DNA from: a virus
Reading direction: 5' to 3' (one strand)
DNA length: 23,852 nucleotides
IMG/VR virus record: IMGVR_UViG_3300049825_000463
Coordinates: 1 to 23,852 of that record
The notes beneath the pieces were generated by a model. The model saw only the letters and a list, made by a program, of their open reading frames with translations. It ran no database searches and was not told the DNA's origin. Shown one piece after another: positions 13,008-19,331 of the stretch. Within the stretch, counting starts at the first letter, position 1. Each line of letters opens with the position of its first letter. The translations under genes and the position numbers were made by a program.

Positions 13008-13175
13008 ATGACAGAACTTGAACGAGTGTTAATAGACCGCGATGGAATGTCGCTGGAAGAGGCACGGGAGGAAATAGCCCAGGCTCGAATTGCCGTGCTG
13101 AAAGGGGAAGACCCGGAAGAGGTGCTGAACGACTGGTTTGGCCTTGAACCTGATTATATTTTCGATTTAATTTAG
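13008..13175 (+). CDS. Conserved small phage protein, LGLEPDYIFDLI type (55 aa)
   Basis: 55 residues with AGGAG about 10 nt before the ATG. The sequence (VLIDRDGMSLEEAREEIAQA, then DPEEVLNDWFGLEPDYIFDLI) follows a pattern I recall from many small phage and plasmid proteins: DRDG(M/L)S..EA, a helix, then a (G)LEPDY(I/L)(F/D) tail. Function unknown. Acidic and helical. Its stop is followed directly by the AGGAGG site of the next gene. Confidence 0.7.
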   Translation: MTELERVLIDRDGMSLEEAREEIAQARIAVLKGEDPEEVLNDWFGLEPDYIFDLI

Positions 13176-13187
13176 GAGGACTTTGAC

Positions 13188-13361
13188 ATGCAAGCCATCA
13201 TAACCCAGCCCCGGCCATCCGGCGACTATCCTCAGCGCTCCGGTCCCCGCGTCATTCAGCGTCCAACGCGGGAGCGGGTGCTGGGCGCGGCCAGGCGCTG
13301 GTCTCCGTGCCGGGTGGAACTATACGTCCCCGGCGAACCCCTCGAAACCCTTTTCCTTTAA
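13188..13361 (+). CDS. Small basic unknown protein (57 aa)
   Basis: 57 residues with AGGAGG 9 nt before the ATG. Arg/Pro-rich N-terminal half (MQAIITQPRPSGDYPQR, VIQRPTRERV), then a short segment VELYVPGEPLETLFL. Not recognised. The stop lies 11 nt before the next ATG, and the next gene's AGGAG site begins at the stop. Confidence 0.5.
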   Translation: MQAIITQPRPSGDYPQRSGPRVIQRPTRERVLGAARRWSPCRVELYVPGEPLETLFL

Positions 13362-13372
13362 GGAGTCATAAC

Positions 13373-13504
13373 ATGGCAACTCGTCAATATTGGACTGCAA
13401 TCCTCGCAGCCATCATCTTCGTTCTCGCCATGCACATGCTTGAGCGGGGCATCACCGGCTACGTTCAGTGCCGAGATATGCCTGGCGAGGGGTGTCCGAA
13501 ATGA
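13373..13504 (+). CDS. Small single-span membrane protein (43 aa)
   Basis: Start at the ATG at 13373 with AGGAG 7 nt upstream. One hydrophobic segment (TAILAAIIFVLAMHML, about residues 8-23) follows a short polar N-terminus, then a hydrophilic tail with two Cys (CRDMPGEGC). Probably inserted in the inner membrane. It overlaps the next gene by ATGA. Function unknown. Confidence 0.6.
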   Translation: MATRQYWTAILAAIIFVLAMHMLERGITGYVQCRDMPGEGCPK

Positions 13505-13671
13505 CCACACCACTGGATGAAGCGCGGGAAGCGCCGGGCTGTCGCTACCATCCTGACAGGCCCATTCGAGAGACATTGGACGGCGATCCGCTGTGCCAAG
13601 AGTGCTGCAATGCGTGGGTTCGTGGCGAAGGTGAAGCCGCCCTAGCCAAGCTGGAGCAAGCCGATGTCTAG
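13501..13671 (+). CDS. Small probable zinc-binding protein (56 aa)
   Basis: 56 residues. The ATG at 13501 overlaps the previous stop (ATGA). Cys14-x2-His17 and Cys32-x2-Cys35 form a CxxH...CxxC set with 14 residues between, consistent with a single zinc ribbon. The C-terminal part is an acidic/Ala helix (EGEAALAKLEQADV). It could be a nucleic-acid- or protein-binding adaptor. No specific family recognised. Confidence 0.62.
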   Translation: MTTPLDEAREAPGCRYHPDRPIRETLDGDPLCQECCNAWVRGEGEAALAKLEQADV

Positions 13672-13933
13672 AGAATACACAATCAAGCGCACGTTCGTCA
13701 TTGACGACATTACGCCGGAAGAACTGGCAACCGAGTTTCTGTGCATGGACGCTGAGAAACAGGCTGCATTTTTCAACGCCATGAAGGCCGAAACCGACAC
13801 ATGGCCGGGCGCGGGGTGGTGCCGGCAATGCTGCTCGATGTCCGAATATCTCAAACCAAGCGGAATCGAAACTATTGCCAAGTTAGCGGACTGGGCCGCT
13901 GATCCATATCGCAGAGATCAAGCCGATGGATGA
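13664..13933 (+). CDS. Conserved phage protein, DDITPEELA type (89 aa)
   Basis: 89 residues, overlapping the previous gene by 8 nt. Contains TFVIDDITPEELATEFLCMDAEKQAAFFNAM (about residues 10-40), a pattern seen in short phage proteins in which the phrase 'F..MD...QAAFFN' recurs. A WCRQCC (about 52-57) could be a partial metal site. The C-terminal helix has ETIAKLADWAADPYRRD. Function unknown. Confidence 0.65.
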   Translation: MSREYTIKRTFVIDDITPEELATEFLCMDAEKQAAFFNAMKAETDTWPGAGWCRQCCSMSEYLKPSGIETIAKLADWAADPYRRDQADG

Positions 13934-14297
13934 TGTAGCGAAGGTGGCTGCGGCTGAGTGCGGTTGCCGATACACTCCGGCATACTCTGGTCGCTGCGGG
14001 AGACTCATTTCCGAAAGTGGCTTCTGTAAGGCGCACACCGGGATTAAGTGTGGCGTTTGCGGTGAGCAGGCGACTAACGAATGCAATCACACAGGGCAGT
14101 TCGTATGCGGCTTTAGGCTGTGTAACAACTGCGAAGGCTTCAACGATCAAAGCAAGTCGAGCGGGTCGTGGGGTTTTATGAACCACAGTCACCAGCGCAA
14201 GCCGGTCGAACGTCGCGCGCATCCAGAGCCTCGCTCTATGGTCGCCGCTGACATTGGTCTCGCCAACCACCTCAAGGAGCAACCCAATGCCCGATGA
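13926..14297 (+). CDS. Cysteine-rich zinc-finger-like phage protein (123 aa)
   Basis: 123 residues; overlaps the previous gene by 8 nt. Ten Cys in the first 70 residues: Cys12, 14, 24, 34, 42, 45, 53, 61, 66 and 69, with His37 and His55. The block CGVCGEQATNEC..TGQFVCGFRLCNNC resembles a treble-clef/B-box-like double zinc site, preceded by another small Cys cluster. The remainder (residues 72-123) is basic and likely disordered. Probably binds protein or nucleic acid; target unknown. Confidence 0.65.
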   Translation: MDDVAKVAAAECGCRYTPAYSGRCGRLISESGFCKAHTGIKCGVCGEQATNECNHTGQFVCGFRLCNNCEGFNDQSKSSGSWGFMNHSHQRKPVERRAHPEPRSMVAADIGLANHLKEQPNAR

Positions 14298-15225
14298 ACT
14301 TAAGCTTGCCGTCGAACTGGCTTGCAAGATCGTCCTCGAATACGGCGAAGGCGCTGAGCGTGAGCACAACGCTGCTAAGCTAGGTGCGCTCTGGTCGGAT
14401 CACCCTGTTGTTCAAGGCATTCTCGCCGCATGGAACCAGCGCCCCGATGGCAGCCGTAGCAGGGGGCAGCCGGTTGGGGGTGGATTAGACTTTCAGCAAG
14501 GCGTTGATGCTTGGATGAACGCATGTTTCGGCGATGCGATCAAAGCAGATCAGCTTGAGCGAGCAGACCGCTTCATTGAGGAAGCGTTGGAATTGGCGCA
14601 GGCTATGCCGGAGTTCAACGCTTCCCGCGCTCACGCTTTAGTCGATTACGTGTTCAGTCGGCCAATCGGCGAGCCGTTGCAAGAGGTCGGCGGGGTAATG
14701 GTCACGTTGGCCGCTCTCTGCAACACCGCCGACATTCGCATGGACTATGCCGCCGCCACTGAACTGGCGCGCGTATGGACCAAGGTTGACCAGATCAGGG
14801 CCAAGCAAGCCGTTAAGCCTACGGGTTCGGCGTTGCCTATCACAGCCCTCGCACGGCCCGACACCGGGATGGTGGGGGAGTTGGACGAGGACTGGTTCGA
14901 GGAAGTCATCAGCGACAGTCTCGAAATGGACTGGCGACCGCGCGATGCAGCCCGGCTGATTATGGAATGTCTCGCCCTTCGCCAGCCCGCCAGCGATCCC
15001 GTATTCACGCCCGAGGAAGAAGCCGAACTGGTCGATCAAATCAACGGCAGCTATTACTTACAGCCGAACCCTCCCGCCAGCGATCCGGAGGATGTGGAGC
15101 GGGTGGCGCGGGCGATATTCCGGTGCGACTTTGTCTTCGATGAAGATGAAGCAATCGTATCGACGCGCGAGCATTCGCTGCGCCAAGCCCGAGCCGCCAT
15201 CGCAGCCATGAAGGAACAGCCATGA
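14287..15225 (+). CDS. Multidomain protein with a MazG-like NTP pyrophosphohydrolase domain
   Basis: 312 residues from the ATG at 14287 (AGGAG 7 nt upstream), not the earlier in-frame start at 14254. Three parts are visible. Residues 1-55 are helical (LKLAVELACKIVLEYGEGAEREHN...). Residues 67-176 look like a MazG/all-alpha NTP-PPase domain: ERADRFIEEALELAQA (91-106, with the ExxxE metal helix), EVGGVMVTLAALCNTADI (133-150) and a third helix ending VDQIRAKQA. Residues 195-312 hold another helical domain containing two ASDP linkers and DVERVARAIFRC...ARAAIAAM. MazG-like enzymes hydrolyse NTPs, or (p)ppGpp in some phages. Substrate unknown. The longest gene of the accessory run. Confidence 0.7.
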   Translation: MPDELKLAVELACKIVLEYGEGAEREHNAAKLGALWSDHPVVQGILAAWNQRPDGSRSRGQPVGGGLDFQQGVDAWMNACFGDAIKADQLERADRFIEEALELAQAMPEFNASRAHALVDYVFSRPIGEPLQEVGGVMVTLAALCNTADIRMDYAAATELARVWTKVDQIRAKQAVKPTGSALPITALARPDTGMVGELDEDWFEEVISDSLEMDWRPRDAARLIMECLALRQPASDPVFTPEEEAELVDQINGSYYLQPNPPASDPEDVERVARAIFRCDFVFDEDEAIVSTREHSLRQARAAIAAMKEQP

Positions 15226-15392
15226 CCCTCGCAACAACCATCCTGGCCCTCGTCGGCGCTGCGCTGGTCGCGCTAGGCCATCCGAAGCCTGAGAAATGGC
15301 AACAAGGGCGCAGGCTGTTCATCGGAGCGTTCTGGCTTGGAATGGCAATGATTGTTGGCGCGCTTGGCGTCGGAATTTGGGAGATATTGTGA
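15222..15392 (+). CDS. Small two-span membrane protein (56 aa)
   Basis: 56 residues, ATGA overlap with the MazG-like gene. Two hydrophobic segments: TLATTILALVGAALVALG (2-19) and FIGAFWLGMAMIVGALGVGI (33-52), joined by a basic loop (PKPEKWQQGRR). A hairpin with both ends likely on the same side. The stop shares one base with the next ATG. Function unknown. Confidence 0.6.
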   Translation: MTLATTILALVGAALVALGHPKPEKWQQGRRLFIGAFWLGMAMIVGALGVGIWEIL

Positions 15393-15565
15393 TGGCCATT
15401 CGATTGTTCTGTCTGATGCTACTGGCATTCACCGTGGCCTTATGGTCCACGGTGCCGGGCTACAAGTATCTGCTGCCGCTGGCTCATCTCGCCATGCACC
15501 TGTTCTTTGCCGTAGGTTGTAGCGTCTTTGTTTATGGCATCATCACAGGAAAAGCACCGTCATGA
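15392..15565 (+). CDS. Small two-span membrane protein (57 aa)
   Basis: 57 residues. The ATG at 15392 overlaps the previous stop by one base (TGATG). Hydrophobic segments at about residues 4-21 (RLFCLMLLAFTVALW) and 34-52 (AMHLFFAVGCSVFVYGI). It is adjacent to another membrane hairpin of equal size, so the two may act together. No holin-specific feature or nearby lysin is visible, so I do not call it a holin. Confidence 0.58.
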   Translation: MAIRLFCLMLLAFTVALWSTVPGYKYLLPLAHLAMHLFFAVGCSVFVYGIITGKAPS

Positions 15566-15936
15566 CCCTCCCCCGCCGCCTTAAAACAGGCGAGCCGAGC
15601 GGGCAGCGCGAGCTGCTGCGCAAAGCCTACAACAGAATCCATGGCCCTTTTCAAGTTCGGGGCGGTGAACCCGGCTGTTACTTGGCCAACAAGCGCGCAA
15701 GTAACTTTCTCATCCTACTCAACATCGGCACCAACGAAGCGTTTCTCGGCGCGGCGATGATGCTTCGGCCAGATGGCTGGAAACTTGCCCTGATCCAATC
15801 AGACCACGATTGGCTTGTTGAAGCCGTGCAGATCGGCATAGATTATGACGAAGGCTTTGTGAGCCAAGGCAGCACCGCAGCCTACGCTTATGCCGCAGCC
15901 TGCATCCGCGCGAAGGGGGTGAGCCATGCTAAGTAA
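15562..15936 (+). CDS. Unknown phage protein (124 aa)
   Basis: 124 residues, ATGA overlap with the preceding gene. Mixed alpha/beta pattern: a basic N-terminus (RRLKTGEPSGQRELLRKAYNR), a beta-rich centre (CYLANKRASNFLILLN, LGAAMMLRPDGWKLALIQ) and an Ala-rich C-terminal helix. No family recognised, no catalytic motif. Confidence 0.55.
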   Translation: MTLPRRLKTGEPSGQRELLRKAYNRIHGPFQVRGGEPGCYLANKRASNFLILLNIGTNEAFLGAAMMLRPDGWKLALIQSDHDWLVEAVQIGIDYDEGFVSQGSTAAYAYAAACIRAKGVSHAK

Positions 15937-16114
15937 TGAACGCCCTTTGACAGCCGCGATGGACAACGTGCTGGCATGGCGTCTCGGCGAAGCCTGCAAC
16001 GCGGCCCACGCTGAAACTGCCGGCGACCTGATTGATCGAGGGCTTGCTCTGCGAAAGCAGCTCGAAGATCGCGGATTTCACACCATCGCCTACAAACCGG
16101 AGCCGACCCCATGA
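15926..16114 (+). CDS. Small unknown protein (62 aa)
   Basis: 62 residues overlapping the previous gene by 11 nt. Largely helical (MDNVLAWRLGEACNAAHAE, then AGDLIDRGLALRKQLEDRGF) with a short Pro-rich end. It shares its last 4 nt with the next start. No family recognised. Confidence 0.5.
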   Translation: MLSNERPLTAAMDNVLAWRLGEACNAAHAETAGDLIDRGLALRKQLEDRGFHTIAYKPEPTP

Positions 16115-16341
16115 CGAATGAAACCGAAGCCCGCGCGCTGTGTGAGCGGTTGCGGAAACTTAACCGACAACACCCCGATGCTGATGTCATGCCCTTCAAA
16201 GAAGCAGCCGACACAATCGAAGCCCTGCTCGCCGAGATTGCAGACTTGTATCGCGACATTGGGATCAAGCGCAAGAAGCTGGAGGATGCTGACAAGGCGA
16301 AGGTGGTGGCTTGGCTGGAGGCGCAATCATGCTCGATATAG
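16111..16341 (+). CDS. Small helical protein (76 aa)
   Basis: 76 residues, ATGA overlap. Heptad-like helices: ARALCERLRKLNRQHPDA, then FKEAADTIEALLAEIADLYRDIGIKRKKLEDADK, suggesting a coiled coil. The pattern 'A..I..L..EI..L' is common in small phage proteins; function unknown. Confidence 0.55.
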   Translation: MTNETEARALCERLRKLNRQHPDADVMPFKEAADTIEALLAEIADLYRDIGIKRKKLEDADKAKVVAWLEAQSCSI

Positions 16342-16388
16342 CAAACGCAATCGAGCGCGGCGAACACCTGAAAGGGGCCGGGCAATGA
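16329..16388 (+). CDS. Possible 19-residue peptide
   Basis: Open frame MLDIANAIERGEHLKGAGQ with the ATG inside the end of the 76-residue gene and its stop overlapping the next ATG (ATGA). It may only serve to couple translation across the gap. Too short to support on its own. Confidence 0.25.
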   Translation: MLDIANAIERGEHLKGAGQ

Positions 16389-16570
16389 CAAAGCGCAAAC
16401 GTATCAAGCGGCTGTCGAAAGAGCAGCGCGAGGCCGCGTGGAAGCCGATTGAGACAAACGCAGGTATGGGATGGACTAGCCGATACGGCAGTCCCGCCGA
16501 TCCGTTGGATTACGAACGTGGCAAACCTGTTGAGTATGACCCATGGGAAGGACCGGACGATGAGCGATGA
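16385..16570 (+). CDS. Small unknown protein with a basic N-terminus (61 aa)
   Basis: 61 residues from the ATG at 16385 (overlapping the tiny upstream frame). Starts MTKRKRIKRLSKEQREAAWK and ends in an acidic PWEGPDDER. A strongly basic start and acidic tail; probably helical at the front and disordered after residue 25. Not recognised. Confidence 0.5.
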   Translation: MTKRKRIKRLSKEQREAAWKPIETNAGMGWTSRYGSPADPLDYERGKPVEYDPWEGPDDER

Positions 16571-16652
16571 ACAGGCTGGGGTTGTGGATCAGATGGCGGC
16601 GGCTGAAATCCGCGCGCTTGCTGTGAACCCTACCTCACAATCGCCCTTGTAA
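16560..16652 (+). CDS. Very small unknown protein (30 aa)
   Basis: 30 codons. The ATG at 16560 has GGAAGGA 7 nt upstream and overlaps the preceding gene by 11 nt. The central part (VVDQMAAAEIRALAV) is helical. It ends at a promoter and looks like the last gene of this sub-operon. Confidence 0.4.
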   Translation: MSDEQAGVVDQMAAAEIRALAVNPTSQSPL

Positions 16653-16675
16653 TCCAACCTCATCCATGCTATGAT
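16647..16675 (+). promoter_or_regulatory. Sigma-70-like promoter inside the small-gene run
   Basis: TTGTAA (16647-16652), 17-nt spacer, TATGAT (16670-16675), 24 nt before the ATG at 16699, which has its own AGGAG site. It sits in the only gap of this part of the gene run, so it probably starts a second accessory transcript. Confidence 0.5.
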
Positions 16676-16698
16676 ACAATCATCATAGGAGTCCCGAC

Positions 16699-17043
16699 AT
16701 GCAATGTAAAATCGAACTAGCTGCCGGAGGTGAACTTCTCCTCACCACACCGGACGGGCGAGAGATACTTCTCCAACCCATCCCCACTGCCCTCGCCCTT
16801 CTTCAACGCGTTCTCTACCATGCGGAACAACACGCCAGCCCGCTCGCCTTCCCAACCCAGCACGTAATCAACGCCTGGAACAAGGGCCGCCAGATCGACT
16901 GGTCGGCACAGGAACCAGCGGTTAAGCGGAGGGTGATCGGCGACGCGCCACGCTCGACTCGGAAGGCTAAGCCAACGCTGAAGGCCTTCGGGCACGAGAA
17001 GAAGCTCGGCCCTGATCTTTCACTGATCGAGTTTGAACTGTGA
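16699..17043 (+). CDS. Unknown protein ending in a DLSxxEFxL motif (114 aa)
   Basis: 114 residues with AGGAG 7 nt before the ATG. Beta-rich start (CKIELAAGGELLLTTPDGREILL), a helix TALALLQRVLYHAEQHA, then FPTQHVINAWNKGRQIDW and a basic linker. The last residues GPDLSLIEFEL match the end of the next gene. The shared ending suggests a common interaction tail. Function unknown. Confidence 0.6.
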   Translation: MQCKIELAAGGELLLTTPDGREILLQPIPTALALLQRVLYHAEQHASPLAFPTQHVINAWNKGRQIDWSAQEPAVKRRVIGDAPRSTRKAKPTLKAFGHEKKLGPDLSLIEFEL

Positions 17044-17291
17044 CCCCCGACGAGCAGGAAGCCGGTTCCCTCAAATGGGAGCGCGGCGGTTCCGTAACAA
17101 TCCGGCAGCTACGTTCCGGGAACTTCGCCATGTATCAGATCGGGGGGATTGGCTCCCCGTTCTGGATCGGACCGCCGGAGGAATTGTTTGAAGCATACGC
17201 TGCCCGGCCGGAAGTTGTCTATCCCGTCCACGTTCCCCTGGTCACGAAGGTGGCCGGACTGGACCTTTCAAAAGTGGAGTTTACGTTATGA
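17040..17291 (+). CDS. Unknown protein ending in a DLSxxEFxL motif (83 aa)
   Basis: 83 residues. The GTG start at 17040 overlaps the previous stop (GTGA). Beta-rich core (SVTIRQLRSGNFAMYQIGGIGSPFWIG), then a helix EELFEAYAARPEV. The C-terminus LDLSKVEFTL mirrors that of the preceding gene although the bodies differ. Confidence 0.55.
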   Translation: MTPDEQEAGSLKWERGGSVTIRQLRSGNFAMYQIGGIGSPFWIGPPEELFEAYAARPEVVYPVHVPLVTKVAGLDLSKVEFTL

Positions 17292-17458
17292 TTGTCTATG
17301 TAATAATGGGAAACGATTATCCCGACTCCGTTTTTACTTCCGAGAATAAGGCAAAAGTCTATGTTAAGCGGAAAAATGCTAAAGATAAAAAGGAATTTCC
17401 TCATTGTCGCATTTTCTGGCGCTTATACCCATTTGATCTTGACGGAAAAGCTGCATGA
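17288..17458 (+). CDS. Small AT-rich phage protein, VYVIMGNDYPDSVFTSE type (56 aa)
   Basis: 56 residues, ATGA overlaps at both ends. Begins MIVYVIMGNDYPDSVFTSEN, then a Lys-rich helix, and ends FWRLYPFDLDGKAA. The combination 'V.MGNDYP..VF.sE..A..Y' with 'R(I/V)(Y/F)WR(L/V)Y.FDLDG' recurs in small phage proteins of unknown function. The gene is far richer in A/T and Lys codons than both neighbours, with borders matching the gene ends, so it looks recently acquired. Confidence 0.65.
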   Translation: MIVYVIMGNDYPDSVFTSENKAKVYVKRKNAKDKKEFPHCRIFWRLYPFDLDGKAA

Positions 17459-17790
17459 TCCCCAACTCCTACCCCATCTGCGATTGGCACATCAACTCCC
17501 GTTGGCCGAACGCCCCGGAACTCCTCGGCCCGATCCCGACCTACCTCTCGCCGAAAATTGCCGACCCCGCCTGGATGCAATTTCGTGACCATGCGGAGCT
17601 AGGTTGGAACCCGGAGCCGTCCGGCTGGTGGATGCTCGCCGACCACTACCTGCAGCAGGGAACGGATCGTCCGCTCGAGCCGGTTGCCTTCACCGCCCTG
17701 CATGACGAGGGAGTGTATGTTTACCTCGCCGGCTACGTTTGCGTTGTGCGGGCGTCCGGTGAGTTTACTGTTGCAAAGGTGTTCTCATGA
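17455..17790 (+). CDS. Unknown protein, Trp- and Tyr-rich (111 aa)
   Basis: 111 residues, ATGA overlap. Contains YPICDWHINSRWPNAPELLG, AELGWNPEPSGWWMLADHYL and a beta-rich end VYVYLAGYVCVVRASGEFTV. High aromatic content suggests a folded domain. Not recognised. Confidence 0.55.
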   Translation: MIPNSYPICDWHINSRWPNAPELLGPIPTYLSPKIADPAWMQFRDHAELGWNPEPSGWWMLADHYLQQGTDRPLEPVAFTALHDEGVYVYLAGYVCVVRASGEFTVAKVFS

Positions 17791-17987
17791 TCTTCCAACC
17801 CGGCATGGAACTCCTCTTCGACTACGGCCCGATCGACAACTTCCAGATCGAGCGGGTTCGTTACCAAGGGATTTCCCAAGATGAAACAGGCTGGCGAATG
17901 CTCGGCTGGAACATCAACGCCCAGCGGGTGCAGCGATACGCACTTCCCCTCATCCGCAAGGTAATTGTTTTGAAAGGCCCTCGATGA
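17787..17987 (+). CDS. Small unknown protein (66 aa)
   Basis: 66 residues, ATGA overlap. Beta-rich (MELLFDYGPIDNFQIERVRY, MLGWNINAQRVQRYALPLI), no cysteines or catalytic motif visible. Not recognised. It runs into the next gene through another ATGA. Confidence 0.5.
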   Translation: MIFQPGMELLFDYGPIDNFQIERVRYQGISQDETGWRMLGWNINAQRVQRYALPLIRKVIVLKGPR

Positions 17988-18343
17988 AAAAACCCCAGGC
18001 CAACCGACTCGGCATGTATGCTGATGTCCGCGCCATCCTCGACCAAGCCCTCGCAGCCGGTGGCGGCTCCTACGCCCTAGCCTCCCACGGAGCAGCCGTC
18101 CATTGGCGCCAGCGCGCCTACCGTTTCCGCAAGTTATTCGCAGAAATCCTGGGCGACGGTAAGCCATCCCCCTACGACTCGATTGTCATGACTCGCGTCG
18201 ATGCCGACTCCTCAACCATTAACATTTTAATCCGGCAGATCACAGGGACGTTCGTGCCTTCTTCCGAGCCGGCCTACCTTCCCGCAGTCGAGGACGATCT
18301 GCTCGACATAGCCCTCGGCCTTGCCGATAAACTAGGAGACTGA
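17984..18343 (+). CDS. Conserved phage protein, HGAAVHWRQRAYRFRK type (119 aa)
   Basis: 119 residues, ATGA overlap. The N-terminal half (MYADVRAILDQALAAGGG, then HGAAVHWRQRAYRFRKLFAE) has a helix, a Gly-rich turn and a basic helix; I recall this pattern from other phages without a known function. The second half is beta-like (YDSIVMTRVDADSSTINILI). The basic helix could bind nucleic acid. Confidence 0.6.
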   Translation: MKKPQANRLGMYADVRAILDQALAAGGGSYALASHGAAVHWRQRAYRFRKLFAEILGDGKPSPYDSIVMTRVDADSSTINILIRQITGTFVPSSEPAYLPAVEDDLLDIALGLADKLGD

Positions 18344-18345
18344 AC

Positions 18346-18639
18346 ATGCCTACCTACAGTCAGCGTGCTCAAGCGATCGTTGATCGCGTGCTGCCGAAGC
18401 TGCCCGACGAACCCACTCCGCACGGATTTTACGCTTTCGGAGCCTTCGTGGACAAGGCTATGCGCCACGGAAAGCACACGCGAGCGCGCCAGGTTCTTTA
18501 CTACCGCACGCTGGCGAGGCTTCGCGCCAAGGCCGAGGGAGGCAAGCCTTATTTGAAGCTGCCCCAAGGATCGTCGCACCTTTACGGACCGGGCGATGCA
18601 CTGTTTGACGTCGCTAGGGAACTGGAGTTAGCGGCATGA
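18346..18639 (+). CDS. Unknown basic protein (97 aa)
   Basis: 97 residues with AGGAG 7 nt before the ATG, 2 nt after the previous stop. Helical: YSQRAQAIVDRVLPKL, FGAFVDKAMRHGKHTRARQVLYYRTLARLRAKAEGG, then a C-terminal ALFDVARELELAA. Strongly basic middle. Not recognised. Confidence 0.52.
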   Translation: MPTYSQRAQAIVDRVLPKLPDEPTPHGFYAFGAFVDKAMRHGKHTRARQVLYYRTLARLRAKAEGGKPYLKLPQGSSHLYGPGDALFDVARELELAA

Positions 18640-18842
18640 CCAAAGGCACCGCCTGCAAGGCCCGCCTGTTGGCCGAGATATTCCGCGAACGCCCGCTGTG
18701 GAAGCAGGGTTTCAGCGCGCACGTCAAGGCGTGGGAGCGTTGGTCAGCAAGTCAATCCATGCGCCTGTTCGTCAACAATCCCGCTTTCCGTGCCGAATAC
18801 CATGCGCGCGGCGGGCAACTGGAGTTTGCTAGCTATGACTGA
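18636..18842 (+). CDS. Small unknown protein (68 aa)
   Basis: 68 residues, ATGA overlap. Basic helical front (ACKARLLAEIFRERPLW), Trp-rich middle (AHVKAWERWSASQSMRLF) and a short hydrophilic end. Not recognised. Confidence 0.48.
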   Translation: MTKGTACKARLLAEIFRERPLWKQGFSAHVKAWERWSASQSMRLFVNNPAFRAEYHARGGQLEFASYD

Positions 18843-19161
18843 AGAACTACCCCCGCTGTGGGCGCTCGATATGGCCGCGAAGGCTGTTGGATACGCGGAT
18901 TGGTCGGAATATGACGAATTCCAAATGAAAACCGCAACCCGTGACGCGCGCTCTAGCTGCATCGCCCACGCCCGCACCCTTGTACGCCTTGCCAAGCACG
19001 AGCCGGATATTGTGCCGGTTGATGAGGATGCGGAGGCTTTGCTGGACGTTCTGGGAATATGGAACGGGCTTACGACGGGAAGAAACCGGAACTGGAAAAG
19101 TTTCCCCGCCGCCCTCGCTCAATTCAAGGCCGAACTGGCCAAACGGGAGCAATCAAAATGA
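18835..19161 (+). CDS. Unknown protein (108 aa)
   Basis: Start at the ATG at 18835 (MTEELPPLWALDMAAKAVGY), overlapping the previous gene by 8 nt; an earlier in-frame ATG at 18790 lies deep in that gene. Helical segments RSSCIAHARTLVRLAKHEPD and AALAQFKAELAKREQ with a DEDAEALLDVLGIWNGL between. Not recognised; ATGA to the next gene. Confidence 0.5.
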   Translation: MTEELPPLWALDMAAKAVGYADWSEYDEFQMKTATRDARSSCIAHARTLVRLAKHEPDIVPVDEDAEALLDVLGIWNGLTTGRNRNWKSFPAALAQFKAELAKREQSK

Positions 19162-19331
19162 CCAGCATTCGCAAAACCGGCAACCGCTTCACGCATGAAG
19201 TCGGCAGGGGCTATCAGCGCGCCAGTCGCAACGGGGGCAGGTTCGACGAACCGCCGCTCAACCGCTGGATTATCATCTGCCCGCCGCTCGCTATCGGGCT
19301 GTTCCTGGCTACTGTGGAGATACTGCGATGA
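19158..19331 (+). CDS. Small single-span membrane protein (57 aa)
   Basis: 57 residues, ATGA overlaps on both sides. A basic polar N-terminus (IRKTGNRFTHEVGRGYQRAS) precedes one hydrophobic segment WIIICPPLAIGLFLATVEIL (37-56). The positive-inside rule suggests the N-terminus is cytoplasmic. Function unknown. Confidence 0.55.
   Translation: MTSIRKTGNRFTHEVGRGYQRASRNGGRFDEPPLNRWIIICPPLAIGLFLATVEILR

Noticed and set aside
15222-15565. Holin pair
   Set aside because: Membrane hairpins alone are not enough; no endolysin or spanin is nearby and the context is early/accessory.
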